NCBI GenBank assembly: GCA_902362865.1 | Contig: CABIYE010000018.1 | Coordinates: 1-64,000 of the forward strand | Length of the DNA: 64,000 bases | DNA from: Clostridiaceae bacterium | GTDB lineage: Bacteria > Bacillota > Clostridia > Lachnospirales > Lachnospiraceae | Direction of reading: 5' to 3' | Part shown: piece after piece, positions 36,801 through 45,395 of the stretch | How the letters are laid out: each line of letters starts with the position of its first letter | Position numbering within the stretch: the first letter of the stretch is position 1 | Notes under the pieces: model-generated | What the model was told of the DNA's origin: nothing | The model's input: the letters and a program-made list of their open reading frames with translations, nothing else | Database searches by the model: none | Position numbers and translations under genes: made by a program

Positions 36801-39800
36801 GTCATTCGCTCCCCAGATTGTAACAAGCGCGCCATCTGCGGTACTGTTCGCCGCATTCGTCAGAACTCTTTTATCCTTACTGCATTTCGCCGCAATCTGA
36901 TAATCTCCCTTCCACTGAGAAATCAATTTGAATTTCTGCGCATCTTTTTCGCTATCATAAACTGCAATATCTACCTTTGTATTATCACTATTGCTGCCAT
37001 TTTGCACATTCAGCGCTTTCGTCGGATCATGCAGCGGAAGAAACCGCAAATACCCGGCGCCTGCATCTTCTGCTTTCCACTTCTGGTTTGTACTTCCCTG
37101 GAAAGCATTTAATTGTACCGCAGTTCCCGCTGATGTGCTGCTTCCCGGCACCTCCAGATATTTTCCCGACACTTTTTCCCGAATATAATAACACCTGCCC
37201 ACAACCAAAGCTCGCCTGCGTCTCTCTCCATAAGCGGTAGTCTGAACCGGATTACCATAAGTGTCATATTGGAACTGATATATCACCTGCTCGGAGCTTG
37301 CCGCCCGCTTCAGGTTCTGTTTCTCATCATATCCGTACTCAAAAGCGGTTCCTGTAATGTCTGACATTCTGGTAAGATTTTTGTTTTTATCGTAGGAGAA
37401 GCTGGCATTTGCTGCCGCTGTCCTTGCAGAAATCAAATTGCCCTCTTCATCGTATACATAGCTCTTTCCATCATCCCGGATAATCTGAATCCCATCAAAA
37501 TAAGCGTCATTTGCCTGATTTCCATAGAAGATATGGAACAAGATGGCACGATATTTCCTGGATGTATTTCCATCCCCGGCATCTGCACTGATGGTCTGGT
37601 TCACAAACTGCCAGTCTTCTACATGAGGATTGAACGGAATGCTCTCATACTTCGTTTTATACTGCCCATTCGCATCTTTGTCTTCATACTCAATCCCTAT
37701 CACCATGCCAAATTCTTTGCCCGGAATTCCTTTTCCTTTTGCCCATCCGCTAATGGAAAATACATCCTTTGCCGAGCCTTCTATCGGAATTCGTTTCCAG
37801 AAACCTTTCCGTTTCCCCGGTTCGCCATAAATACGCAGGGCGCTGCTTCCATATTTTCGCTCCGAGCTGTTCACACCGTCTGCATACAATGCAGAATTGG
37901 TAAGAATACCTGTGAAACTGGCAGGTATGGTGGCAGACCCACTTTCCAGCCGCTCAAAGCTTCCATTTTCCATGAGATTGAACTTATTCGCTATTTCTCC
38001 TTCTTCCAGTTGGAAACAGGTCATATAACAGGTTCCTGTTCCATGAGACAAAATACTGCGGATACGGATTCTCTTACATTCAGAAGGCACCGTAAAGCTC
38101 ACACTTCTTCTCTGCCATCCATCATCAATGCTGCTGTCCGTAGGTTCTTTTATGACTGCCGAGACTCCCAGAAATGTTTCCGCTCCACTGTCTTTGAGTC
38201 CATTAACCGTAATATATACTTCACCCTGAGAAATGGACGTTACTTTATAATAAGCAGAGACCGTATACTTACCGGGACTTACCTCCACAATCTGCTGTAC
38301 ACCTGTTTCATCATAAGCAACGCTGTTTCTTATCACTCTTGCCGATTTCTTTCCAATATAGCCCGTTCCTAAAACAATCTGAACCCGGCTGCTGTTTGCC
38401 GGATATTTTTCCCAATGATTCCAGCCATCTTCGAAACGAGTATTCAGCAGATGGTTCTGAATGGTTCTCGCCGTGGATCCCGCTCTGCTTAATCGGTTAT
38501 TTTTCTTTCCTTCAGTATAATAACCATAACTTGTTCCTTTTCCATCCTGGTCATAGACACACACCGGACGTCCGCTGGTATCAAACTGATAGGTATAGTA
38601 CCGGTTATCTTCTTTCTTATTAATATTTCCATCCAGTCCCGGCTCTTCAAAGATAGTCACATTGCCGTCACAATAGGTAACATTCACTTCTTTCCCCATC
38701 TGGCTCCCCACATGTTCGGTCATTTGCTTTACACGCTTTGTACCTCCATCATCCACATAACCATAATACATCTCATAAAGTTCCGGTGCCTTTACATACA
38801 TGAGAAGATGTGTATAATCACTCACTCCATATCCATAGCGGCTTTCCTTTCCATCCGGATAAGTAATGGACTTTAAATCATCTCCTTCATAAAAAAAGTT
38901 TGTTATCCGGTTAATTTCATCTTTGAGCATATAGAGCTTTCCGTCTGTATTATAAAAAAGCTTCAGATATGCCCCGGACGGATCCTTAATTCTGGACAGA
39001 TAACTGCCATACTTATCGCTTTCATAGAGATATTCAATTGTATTACCATTTGGGTCAATTTCTTTGCTGAGGTAACCGTCTTTTCGGAATATCATCTGTA
39101 CCTTTCCTTTTGTCTCCACTTTCCTGTAAGCAGTCTCATCCGAAGAAGATTCCTGTGTAATGATAAGGCCCAATCCGTCTTCATCTTTTAACCTGCTGCT
39201 ATCTTCCCTGTCTCTGTAGAAATAATGGTTTGTTCCATCTTCATCCGTATATACGTAAGGATAATCTGCAATCCCGGACGCACGTAATTCTTTCTGGGCA
39301 CTCAGTCTCCAACCGCATCCATATCGGCTATATCTGCCATTCGCTTCCTTTTTCTCTCTGTCCGCTGCATTATACACATGGGACAGACTGACCGGGAACC
39401 GATTCCCGCTTGTGACTGTATCCGGATGTACCACTACCAGATTTCCATTAAAATCATTGACATAACAGGTTCCGGCTCTTCCTACCCTCTGCTCATGATA
39501 GCTATAATAATCCTCCAGCCCTTTTGCATCACGGTAATAAAACATACAGAATGGATACATGTCTGTTGTAATACCGCCGCTTACCGGATGGTCGCTCGCA
39601 ACAAATCCTGCAGCTGCACTAACACTCTCATCATGCATTTTAAGACAGATTCCTAAATTATTTCCCTTATACCACTTGCGTACCTGCTTTGTGATATTAA
39701 AGGTTTTCGGCGCAGCATAGGTCACGCCCCCACTTACCACGCTTTTCACCTCTGCCCTATCCAGCACTCTGCTGTCATAAGACGGCTGATTATTCCACGT

Positions 39801-40940
39801 AGCAGAATTATCACTCCAGCTGCCGGTTACTTCATGCGCATTTACATAAAAACTATTTACTGTTCCCGGGAAAAACTGATACTGGTACATACACAGTTTT
39901 GCATCGTAAATAATCGCTCCTGCCGGAATCTGCGGAAGTGTATTTAGCACAATAAAGGAACGGCATCTGCCATACTCAGCGTTATTCCCCACTACAAAGG
40001 AACCATAGCCGCCGGTAACACTGCTGTTGGGATACTTTTCTCTTACAAAAGTGTCCCTGATATTTGCCGTCTGCCGTATTGTCTCCACATTCGGATCAAT
40101 CACAACCGGATATTGGCGCTCCTTTGCCTTCAGCCATTCCTGATCTACCCGGATAGTAAGGATGGTTTCTCCTTCCTTCACCGTTTCCATCTCATAAGAT
40201 ACGGCTGCGCTGTAACTTCCCGCCGCATCATACATACACGGTGCCTTCAGACGGAAGATTTCCTCATCTTCACCCTTTTTTGCAGCACGGAAGATTAATT
40301 CTCCGTTTTCCTCTTTGGATAGCGTAAGTCCTTTATGGTTTAAGCAGAACCGTAACGGTTCTTCTGCCGCCGACGCCTCTTTCAGGATTACATTTTCTTT
40401 CACCGTCTCTCCCTGAATCAGGTATTCCAGATCCACACCTTCACGGATATTTTCATAGATACCACCGCTTACCGTCCCTGCCAGATGCATCTGCTTCCGG
40501 TTCCATGCAGAAGCATTAATCCTTTCTTCTGCTTCCGGTATCTCTCCGGCGATGTCTGCGGATTCATTCTGTCTTTCATAAATGCGGAAGACTGTTTTCT
40601 TTTTCTTTTCTTTTTCATCTGCCTGCACATTCTCCAATCCCCAGGAAAGCTTATGGCTTCCTTTCTTCAAAGTAACCATTTTAGGGGAATCCCCATGCTT
40701 TGCAAACTTTACTTTCACACAAGCCGCTTTATTTTCATAACCTTCTTCTCCCGTATTTTCTTCCCTGAGCGAGTTATCTATCTCTTTCCACTCTCCATTT
40801 TCCTCATAGTGAACCGGGTACGGATAGACTGCGGCAATTCCACCATGATTTTCTGTCAGGAAATATTTCGTATTCCTGTCTCTTTTCTCTTTCTGTTCCG
40901 CAAGAATCTTTGATTCTGCTGCTTTCTTTATTTCATTCAT
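33864..40940 (-). CDS. Giant RHS-repeat protein with lectin domains
   Basis: About 2358 residues. Order: N-terminal region without an obvious signal peptide; DNRLRE-type domain at about 285-470 (DTFVREKYPNSS...); YD/RHS repeats; two carbohydrate-binding-like sandwiches at about 830-960 and 985-1150; two ricin-type lectin domains at about 1245-1555 (QNQKW-like repeats); more RHS repeats. The RHS core is near 2105-2165 (YDEETGLYHLDSRFYDP, GRFVSPDDVD), then a short hydrophobic C-terminus. The final 45 residues carry three repeats ending in D-x-R-Y-Y. The RHS shell usually encloses a C-terminal toxin, but here the tail after the core is about 200 residues, glycine/alanine-rich and unrecognised. 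Start MNEIKKAAES follows AAAGG by 12 bases; an ATG four codons earlier is possible. Confidence 0.88.
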   Translation of the reverse strand: MNEIKKAAESKILAEQKEKRDRNTKYFLTENHGGIAAVYPYPVHYEENGEWKEIDNSLREENTGEEGYENKAACVKVKFAKHGDSPKMVTLKKGSHKLSWGLENVQADEKEKKKKTVFRIYERQNESADIAGEIPEAEERINASAWNRKQMHLAGTVSGGIYENIREGVDLEYLIQGETVKENVILKEASAAEEPLRFCLNHKGLTLSKEENGELIFRAAKKGEDEEIFRLKAPCMYDAAGSYSAAVSYEMETVKEGETILTIRVDQEWLKAKERQYPVVIDPNVETIRQTANIRDTFVREKYPNSSVTGGYGSFVVGNNAEYGRCRSFIVLNTLPQIPAGAIIYDAKLCMYQYQFFPGTVNSFYVNAHEVTGSWSDNSATWNNQPSYDSRVLDRAEVKSVVSGGVTYAAPKTFNITKQVRKWYKGNNLGICLKMHDESVSAAAGFVASDHPVSGGITTDMYPFCMFYYRDAKGLEDYYSYHEQRVGRAGTCYVNDFNGNLVVVHPDTVTSGNRFPVSLSHVYNAADREKKEANGRYSRYGCGWRLSAQKELRASGIADYPYVYTDEDGTNHYFYRDREDSSRLKDEDGLGLIITQESSSDETAYRKVETKGKVQMIFRKDGYLSKEIDPNGNTIEYLYESDKYGSYLSRIKDPSGAYLKLFYNTDGKLYMLKDEINRITNFFYEGDDLKSITYPDGKESRYGYGVSDYTHLLMYVKAPELYEMYYGYVDDGGTKRVKQMTEHVGSQMGKEVNVTYCDGNVTIFEEPGLDGNINKKEDNRYYTYQFDTSGRPVCVYDQDGKGTSYGYYTEGKKNNRLSRAGSTARTIQNHLLNTRFEDGWNHWEKYPANSSRVQIVLGTGYIGKKSARVIRNSVAYDETGVQQIVEVSPGKYTVSAYYKVTSISQGEVYITVNGLKDSGAETFLGVSAVIKEPTDSSIDDGWQRRSVSFTVPSECKRIRIRSILSHGTGTCYMTCFQLEEGEIANKFNLMENGSFERLESGSATIPASFTGILTNSALYADGVNSSERKYGSSALRIYGEPGKRKGFWKRIPIEGSAKDVFSISGWAKGKGIPGKEFGMVIGIEYEDKDANGQYKTKYESIPFNPHVEDWQFVNQTISADAGDGNTSRKYRAILFHIFYGNQANDAYFDGIQIIRDDGKSYVYDEEGNLISARTAAANASFSYDKNKNLTRMSDITGTAFEYGYDEKQNLKRAASSEQVIYQFQYDTYGNPVQTTAYGERRRRALVVGRCYYIREKVSGKYLEVPGSSTSAGTAVQLNAFQGSTNQKWKAEDAGAGYLRFLPLHDPTKALNVQNGSNSDNTKVDIAVYDSEKDAQKFKLISQWKGDYQIAAKCSKDKRVLTNAANSTADGALVTIWGANDSYDRQKWCLEPADLATVSDEPEDGSIFAIRARHSGQYLDVPGGYSTSGTVLQQYYYNGTDGQSFRLQKADSNGNYYLRPICAPAMALTRIANDAQINRAAIILRPFSSGNTAQKFQFKKVGTDYAIWNEASNEGLGIMGNSWGSGARIVTDGSQAISNYSPNKRFVLENRGKQIRASMAHTSNGKQVASVTDNRGYTTTNTYDSSQRLLTKTTDAKGNVTNYAYDSDTDQLRQASAAVDGKTTSNTYTYDKGDRLSSIGHNGFSYNFEYDVFGNPTKVKVGNTALESYTYLPYNGPRKTLTYANGKVITNEYDKDFRLIAQKHKESDGDERTVYENAYDGYDNLVIHKDLCRENTCQYDYDLIGRMTAMEKRKSTNNEVLQKLQVSYDDKNRVESVVSKVGGITKKTGYMYGNASGGELPGLVYGIRVDGFRKCVLSYDQMARLKEKAISVGTGKYYRSTYTYVQGKENWQTTILPEGITNGSNKLKYTYDALGNIAKIYENNILKVSYTYDGLNRLARENNQWLNKSICYSYDAGGNILAKKEYAYTTGTLGTVQKTISYGYGNTGWKDQITSYNGQTITYDAMGNPLTYRDGMKMLWYDRKYLTHLTKDKTYYFAYDSEGKRIEKHIVNGHNAENIIKYYWNGEDILAIQDENDLMHFVYDQDGHLFSIELNGTTYYYIHNLQNDIIGLIDSNGTQVVSYRYDTWGNPISMTDTSGTDIGTKNPFRYREYLYDEETGLYHLDSRFYDPVIGRFVSPDDVDVLKAGQGNLNQYNLYAYCLNNPVNYEDSQGMFAVMAAGIICSAVINAGLSALEAYSNGENVGKAFVIGGISGAASGILGLSKYKMIRLVGSAVVGGVTEAVSQKDINIRKILIGAGFGFLGSVCAIPDKYMEVFSEGEKLLKTLTFDNIVTLGTGTVSMGTKMLVTAPEEKTTSWSTQSRDRRYYSVQTSWSSQSKDPRYYPEVSWSVKSHDPRYY

Positions 40941-40969
40941 TATCTTATTCATCCTTTCTTTTTTAATTG

Positions 40970-41002
40970 GGGACGTAGTAAAGTGTAAAAGTACTACGTC
41001 CC
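40970..41002. repeat. Inverted repeat in the RHS leader
   Basis: A perfect 11-bp inverted repeat, GGGACGTAGTA and TACTACGTCCC, with an 11-base loop, lies 30 bases upstream of the RHS start codon. There is no T-run, so it is not a terminator. It could be an operator or an RNA hairpin in the leader. Confidence 0.7.
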
Positions 41003-41330
41003 TCGTTAATATTTTCACAATTCTTCCGGAAGTTTTTGTTGTGGAATTACGTAGATATTACAGTTTTGTTATCCTCACGGCCGTTGAAGACAAAGCCACA
41101 CTTGACAACCCTTCCATAGCATGTTATCGTATGCACAGAACAAATGTTTCTTTACTGTTTTCCGCAACTCTTAACTATACACTACACGGAAATTCGTATA
41201 TTGTCAAGCTTTAATTTGCGAATTTCCGTATTTTTTTATTTTCCTTTTTTAGTTGACAAATTCCACCATTTGATATATTGTATATTTAGTTGAACAAGTC
41301 CACTAAAATAGAAAAGGAGAAAATTGGATT
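41003..41330. promoter_or_regulatory. Divergent promoter region between RHS and MarR genes
   Basis: Minus strand: TTGACA (41202-41207), 17-base spacer and TAGTGT (41179-41184), a promoter for the RHS gene. This promoter is partly covered by a long-loop inverted repeat, ACGGAAATTCG (41186-41196) with CGAATTTCCGT (41219-41229), followed on the plus strand by a run of seven T. Plus strand: TTGACA (41253-41258), 17 bases and TATTGT (41276-41281), then a MarR-like site TAGTTGA...TCCACTA (41287-41305) just before the marR gene. The last site suggests autorepression. Nothing else is seen between 41003 and 41150. Confidence 0.6.
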
Positions 41331-41774
41331 ATGAGCCATATGGAAAGTGTAGAAAAAGTAAGAGCTTTTAACCGGTTTTATATGCCTTCCATGAATTTGC
41401 TTGGAAATCATTACCTTGGTTCAGAGTATTCCATAACAGAAGCACGTGTTTTCTTTGAAATATATGAAAACGAGGGCTGTAATGCAGCCCACATTGCTCA
41501 GATTATGAATATTGATAAAAGTTATTTAAGCCGTATTATCAAAGCCCATGAAAAAAAGGGGTACATTCTCCGGAAACCTTCCGGTACGGACGGACGCTCC
41601 TATTCGCTGTATTTAACAGAAGCCGGGAAGAAAAGAGCTGAAGACTTTATAAACACATCTAACAGAGATATAGAGACTATCCTTCAGAATCTGTCTGACG
41701 AGGATGAACAATGCTTAATCAATGCAATCGATACAATTATAAATTTACTGAGCAAAAAGAAAGGCAGGGATTGA
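41331..41774 (+). CDS. MarR-family transcription regulator
   Basis: A 147-residue winged-helix protein. The segment ITEARVFFEIYENEGCNAAHIAQIMNIDKSYLSRIIKAHEKKGYI matches MarR DNA-binding domains, with the wing RKPSGTDGRSYSLYLTEAGK. AAAGGAG precedes the ATG. It lies five bases ahead of a GNAT acetyltransferase gene, an arrangement in which MarR usually controls both genes. A candidate operator lies in its promoter. Confidence 0.93.
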   Translation: MSHMESVEKVRAFNRFYMPSMNLLGNHYLGSEYSITEARVFFEIYENEGCNAAHIAQIMNIDKSYLSRIIKAHEKKGYILRKPSGTDGRSYSLYLTEAGKKRAEDFINTSNRDIETILQNLSDEDEQCLINAIDTIINLLSKKKGRD

Positions 41775-41779
41775 TAAGA

Positions 41780-42244
41780 ATGAAAATCGTACCATATGAT
41801 TCCAAATACAAAGAAGATTTTATCGAAATGAACAAAGCATGGATTGAGGATATGTTTGCTCTTGAAGACGAGGATTTACGGGAGATGGGAAACATAGAAC
41901 CCTGTATTGAAAAAGGCGGTCAGATTTTCTTCGCATTAGATGACGCCGGACAGGCAATGGCATGCTGCATGATCGCGCCGCGGGAAGACGGCGACTGGGA
42001 GATTATGAAATTTGCAGCAAGAGGAATGTACACCGGAACGGGCGCCGGCAGCGCCTGCCTGAAAGCCTGCATTGATTACGCAAAAGAACTGGATTTAGAA
42101 AAAATTATCATTGTATCTAACAGAAGGTGTACACATGCCGTACACCTGTACCGCAAATTTGGATTCACCGAAATTCCCGTTGATAAAGAAAAATTTCCGT
42201 TTGAAAGAGCCGATATCGCATTTGAATTGTATCTAAACAAATAA
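41780..42244 (+). CDS. GNAT-family N-acetyltransferase
   Basis: A 154-residue protein. Acetyl-CoA loop in KFAARGMYTGTGAGSACLKACIDYAKE (pattern Q/RxxGxG/A) and the late SNRRCTHAVHLYRKFGF segment typical of GNAT enzymes. The start ATG is placed after the marR stop rather than at the earlier in-frame ATG that lies inside marR. The substrate is unknown; MarR-GNAT pairs often modify small metabolites or drugs. A strong terminator follows. Confidence 0.88.
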   Translation: MKIVPYDSKYKEDFIEMNKAWIEDMFALEDEDLREMGNIEPCIEKGGQIFFALDDAGQAMACCMIAPREDGDWEIMKFAARGMYTGTGAGSACLKACIDYAKELDLEKIIIVSNRRCTHAVHLYRKFGFTEIPVDKEKFPFERADIAFELYLNK

Positions 42245-42272
42245 AAAAGCACCGCAGCTGCGGCGCTTTTTT
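42243..42272 (+). terminator. Terminator of the marR-GNAT operon
   Basis: AAAAAAGC-a-CCGCAG/CTGCGG-c-GCTTTTTT forms a long stem with one mismatch and ends in six T. It also marks the right edge of the region that looks like core chromosome. Confidence 0.88.
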
Positions 42273-42274
42273 AA

Positions 42275-42736
42275 GTGGGACTATCGGAAATCAACTCGAA
42301 GAATTATAAGATAATCCTAGAAAAAGTCAAATACGCCCTGCCGACCCCTGTTATTGATAGTTCTGAGTCTGCAGATTTCGCTACTGCATATAATATCAAA
42401 ACTGAGATAAAACAGCAACAAAAACATTTATCGGACGAAGAACTCGAACTAATAGCTCAGAAATATCTTGCCGGAGTATCCACATATGACCTAGCTCAGG
42501 AATTTGGGTGCCATAGATACACCATCAGCAACAATCTAAAAAGAATGGGAATTGATGTTTCTGGCCACGTCGAAGGGCGGAAGTATAAGACCGAAGAAGT
42601 CATCCGGCTATATACTGAAGAGCGGAAGTCCGTTAAGCAAATTGCTAAGATGTTCGGAGTATGCGATGGAACTATATATAAATGCTTGAGGAGAAACAAT
42701 ATATCAACCAATCGGACGAGATGGGATTATGAGTAA
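42275..42736 (+). CDS. Double helix-turn-helix protein, possible recombinase remnant
   Basis: The 153-residue frame begins at a GTG without a ribosome site directly behind a terminator. This suggests the tail of a longer gene. Two helix-turn-helix units are clear: IAQKYLAGVSTYDLAQEFGC (about residues 68-95) and VIRLYTEERKSVKQIAKMFG (about 115-140). Tandem resolvase-type HTHs like these are found at the C-terminus of some site-specific recombinases, but no catalytic domain remains here. It may be the scar of an earlier insertion event. Confidence 0.5.
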   Translation: MGLSEINSKNYKIILEKVKYALPTPVIDSSESADFATAYNIKTEIKQQQKHLSDEELELIAQKYLAGVSTYDLAQEFGCHRYTISNNLKRMGIDVSGHVEGRKYKTEEVIRLYTEERKSVKQIAKMFGVCDGTIYKCLRRNNISTNRTRWDYE

Positions 42737-42832
42737 TACGATATCTTCGATGACAATATTCATCCCATTCTGAAGTATAGTCTATTTAAGATAGGGGGCT
42801 CGCCATAAAATAGCGAGTCCATATTGTTATTA

Positions 42833-43015
42833 CTACTTCATTACCTTATTAAGTAATGCGTCATAGCTGTCTACGACATCGTAAACTACGTTTTCAGAGC
42901 TAATTGCCTTGAAATGCTCACGAGCGCAGTGAATCTTGGATTCTTCTACTAAACGGAGCTGCATCGAAGGCATTGAGTCCTTAGTTTCTGCTACGAAGTA
43001 GATATTCTCGCCCAA
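42833..43015 (-). pseudogene. C-terminal remnant of a type III restriction subunit
   Basis: Sixty residues that match the extreme C-terminus of Res-type endonuclease subunits. YFVAETKDSMPSMQLR contains the ETK of the PD-(D/E)XK nuclease, and EESKIHCAREHFKAIS with YDVVDSYDALLNKV follows. The rest of the gene is missing on its 5' side. It is not part of the complete type III system at 50-54 kb, whose C-terminus is different. So a second restriction system was once at this site. Confidence 0.65.
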
Positions 43016-43355
43016 ACCTCACGATGTGAACCTTGTGGGTCGCTATGGAAGTTCACCGGCAACTGCGCCCCTTGTGGATTTTCATCACAGATTGACGGCG
43101 TACCCGTCATACATAAAAATCCTCGTCACTGCTGCGGGCGTCGAGGATTTCTCTTGGAGAGGTTTCTTGCTTTTATTGCTATGTCAGCGGATCGGATTCG
43201 TGGATGATTACATCAGAAAAAAGAACAATGCGGACATATTTTTATTTTTTTCAAAAAACTACCTGATTGTGTGTGGCGCTTTCCTTTTGAGAGTGTTACT
43301 ATGAAGTAGCTTTAATAGGCTTTTATCTTATATGTGCGAAAAGGAGGAATTTTTA
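43016..43355. other. Intergenic stretch without a recognisable gene
   Basis: A 92-codon open frame on the plus strand (43026-43304) has no ribosome site, and I do not recognise its product. A hairpin, AAATCCTCG (43117-43125) with CGAGGATTT (43142-43150), is followed on the minus strand by TTTTTAT and looks like a minus-strand terminator without an obvious gene in front of it. AAAGGAGG at the right end belongs to the surface-protein gene. Confidence 0.45.
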
Positions 43356-45194
43356 ATGAAACTAAAAAAATGGGGAGCACTCTTACTTGCATTATGCATG
43401 ATATTCACGATGCTCCCAACAGTAGCCCTAGCGGCATCAGGGCCAGATGCGGAAAAGGAGGTTATCGAGAACGATTTAATCGTTCAGCTCCCTTCGCTTG
43501 ATAAACTGGTCGATACTCCGGCTTATGATTGGTTGGCTGTTAAGGCGGAACCAACGTGGGACGACGGTACTATTCTTGATGTTGTCAAAGTCACTCAGGA
43601 ATTTTACGACAGTACAGGCGAAAAAATGGCGGATACGGATACGTTCCAGAATAATAGTCGATACACGATGAAAATGACGTTCCAATCTTTTGCTTCTTAT
43701 TCTGGGGACTATTATTATGTACTGTCCGGAACAAACAACGTTTATGTAACCGTAAATGGCCAACGCGATTCTATGGATGTTACGGTAGGCGAGGACGCGA
43801 ATGGCAATCCGGTAATCACTGCCACTTATAATTTCTCAATTGGTACGCCTCAGGAAGTGGAGCCTGCGAAGATTGAATTAGACACCGTTTACAACATATC
43901 CGATCAGGCCGGACAATATTTATATTATCTGTATCAGCCGCCAAAAGACCAGACAGGCAATTACATTGGATACAGACTTTGGGTAGAGAATGCCTCCGGA
44001 CAAGTTAAAGGCTCAATTCTCGGAAACCATCCTACCTACTATACAACAGACAGCGATCCCATTTCGTTTTATGTACAGCCAGCCTCAGACAATGCTCGTT
44101 TTGAACTTGTGAAAATAAAGCGCATAAAAAACATGGAGCTTTTGTCGGTTCCTGACAGCGTCATCAAAGATATACAGGAAAACGGATCTGCCGCAACTTT
44201 AAAGGGATTAGAATTCAAAGTCACATATACAGAAGGTGGCACACAAACTTATTTATATGACGGGGAAGGAATTAAATGGACACCGGACGGACGTTCATAT
44301 TCATGTTTTTATGATGAAGAAACAAATGAAATAGAGATTTACTCATTTGATGATGTCGATTCCTTGTATACTGAAAGCTTTAAAGTATCTGAACAAGCAG
44401 AGAACAAAGTCAACATTACCGAAGGTCTCAGCGAAGTGACCGGTGATCTGAGCAATACGGAATACGATACCGTTGAAAAGATCGAAAGCAAGCTGACGGA
44501 AACCATCCTTTCCAACGAAGGGTATTCGGCGGATAATACCGTACTGTACGATATTGAGTTTGTAACCAGTGAGGATGGCGGTGAAACCTGGATTCCGGTC
44601 ACTGCCGAGAACTTCCCGGCAGAAGGCATTGAGGTAACACTTCCTTATCCGGAGGGAACCAATGGCACGGAATATGATTTTACCGTTGTCCATATGTTTG
44701 ATGAAGATGTGAACGGACACAAGGCCGGCGAAGTGGAGACCCCTGAAGTAACAGAGAGCGCGAACGGCATCTCCTTCCGCCTGACAGGCACCTCTCCTGT
44801 TATGCTCGGGTACAAGCCTCATACACATTCTTATGGCGGATGGACAGACTGCAAGGATGGCAGCAATCACCAGCGTACCTGCTCCTGCGGACATGTCCAG
44901 AAAGAAGCTCACGTTTGGGATGAAGGAAAAGTCACAAAGGAAGCCGCCAAAGATGCGGAAGGTATCAAAACGTATACCTGTAAGACCTGTGGCGCGACAA
45001 GAACGGAAAGCATCCCTAAATTGACTTCCGGCACAACGCCATCTACGCCTGGCGATTCTGCAAATCCGAACACGGATACAACATCACCAAAGACCGGAGA
45101 TTCAGCGAACATTGCTTTGTGGATAATCGTTATGCTCGTATCTGCGGCTGGATTAAGCTGTACTTATTTTGTAAGACGAAAAAACAAAATCTAA
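43356..45194 (+). CDS. Sortase-anchored surface protein
   Basis: About 612 residues. Signal peptide MKLKKWGALLLALCMIFTML ending at ALAAS, then a large extracellular region without catalytic motifs that I recognise. A cysteine-bearing repeat common in Clostridia surface proteins follows (HSYGGWTDCKDGSNHQRTCSCG...YTCKTCGATRTE). The C-terminus has SPKTGDS, a hydrophobic helix and a basic tail (RRKNK), a sortase signal of the (S/P)PxTG type used by clostridial sortases. AAAGGAGG stands before the chosen ATG. Adhesion or sensing outside the cell is likely but unproven. Confidence 0.8.
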   Translation: MKLKKWGALLLALCMIFTMLPTVALAASGPDAEKEVIENDLIVQLPSLDKLVDTPAYDWLAVKAEPTWDDGTILDVVKVTQEFYDSTGEKMADTDTFQNNSRYTMKMTFQSFASYSGDYYYVLSGTNNVYVTVNGQRDSMDVTVGEDANGNPVITATYNFSIGTPQEVEPAKIELDTVYNISDQAGQYLYYLYQPPKDQTGNYIGYRLWVENASGQVKGSILGNHPTYYTTDSDPISFYVQPASDNARFELVKIKRIKNMELLSVPDSVIKDIQENGSAATLKGLEFKVTYTEGGTQTYLYDGEGIKWTPDGRSYSCFYDEETNEIEIYSFDDVDSLYTESFKVSEQAENKVNITEGLSEVTGDLSNTEYDTVEKIESKLTETILSNEGYSADNTVLYDIEFVTSEDGGETWIPVTAENFPAEGIEVTLPYPEGTNGTEYDFTVVHMFDEDVNGHKAGEVETPEVTESANGISFRLTGTSPVMLGYKPHTHSYGGWTDCKDGSNHQRTCSCGHVQKEAHVWDEGKVTKEAAKDAEGIKTYTCKTCGATRTESIPKLTSGTTPSTPGDSANPNTDTTSPKTGDSANIALWIIVMLVSAAGLSCTYFVRRKNKI

Positions 45195-45211
45195 TCATTA
45201 ATCAATGATAA

Positions 45212-45261
45212 CATGCCCACAAGCGAAAGGATATTTCCTATGTCCCGCGATTGTGGGCATG
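45212..45261 (+). terminator. Terminator of the surface-protein gene
   Basis: Perfect 11-bp stem, CATGCCCACAA with TTGTGGGCATG, with a 28-base loop, followed by ATTTTTTAT. Confidence 0.7.
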
Positions 45262-45329
45262 ATTTTTTATTCGTTACTCCTATTCCAAGAAACTACCCTT
45301 TTGTGTAGGGCGGATTTGACCTTTCATGC

Positions 45330-45335
45330 TATAAT
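45330..45335 (+). promoter_or_regulatory. Extended -10 promoter of the kinase operon
   Basis: TGCTATAAT, an extended -10 with perfect TATAAT, lies 60 bases before the first kinase-operon gene. No good -35 is present, which fits an extended -10 promoter. Confidence 0.55.
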
Positions 45336-45395
45336 ATTCTTATCGTTATCTAACTGCGCAGATTGGTTAGAATCATTTTTCTAAGGGGGGATAAA

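Noticed and set aside
43026..43304. 92-codon gene upstream of the surface protein
   Set aside because: No ribosome site, a hairpin lies inside it, and no recognisable pattern; probably random open frame.
44343..44912. 189-codon minus-strand frame inside the surface-protein gene
   Set aside because: Antisense to a gene with signal peptide, sortase motif and good ribosome site; no support of its own.
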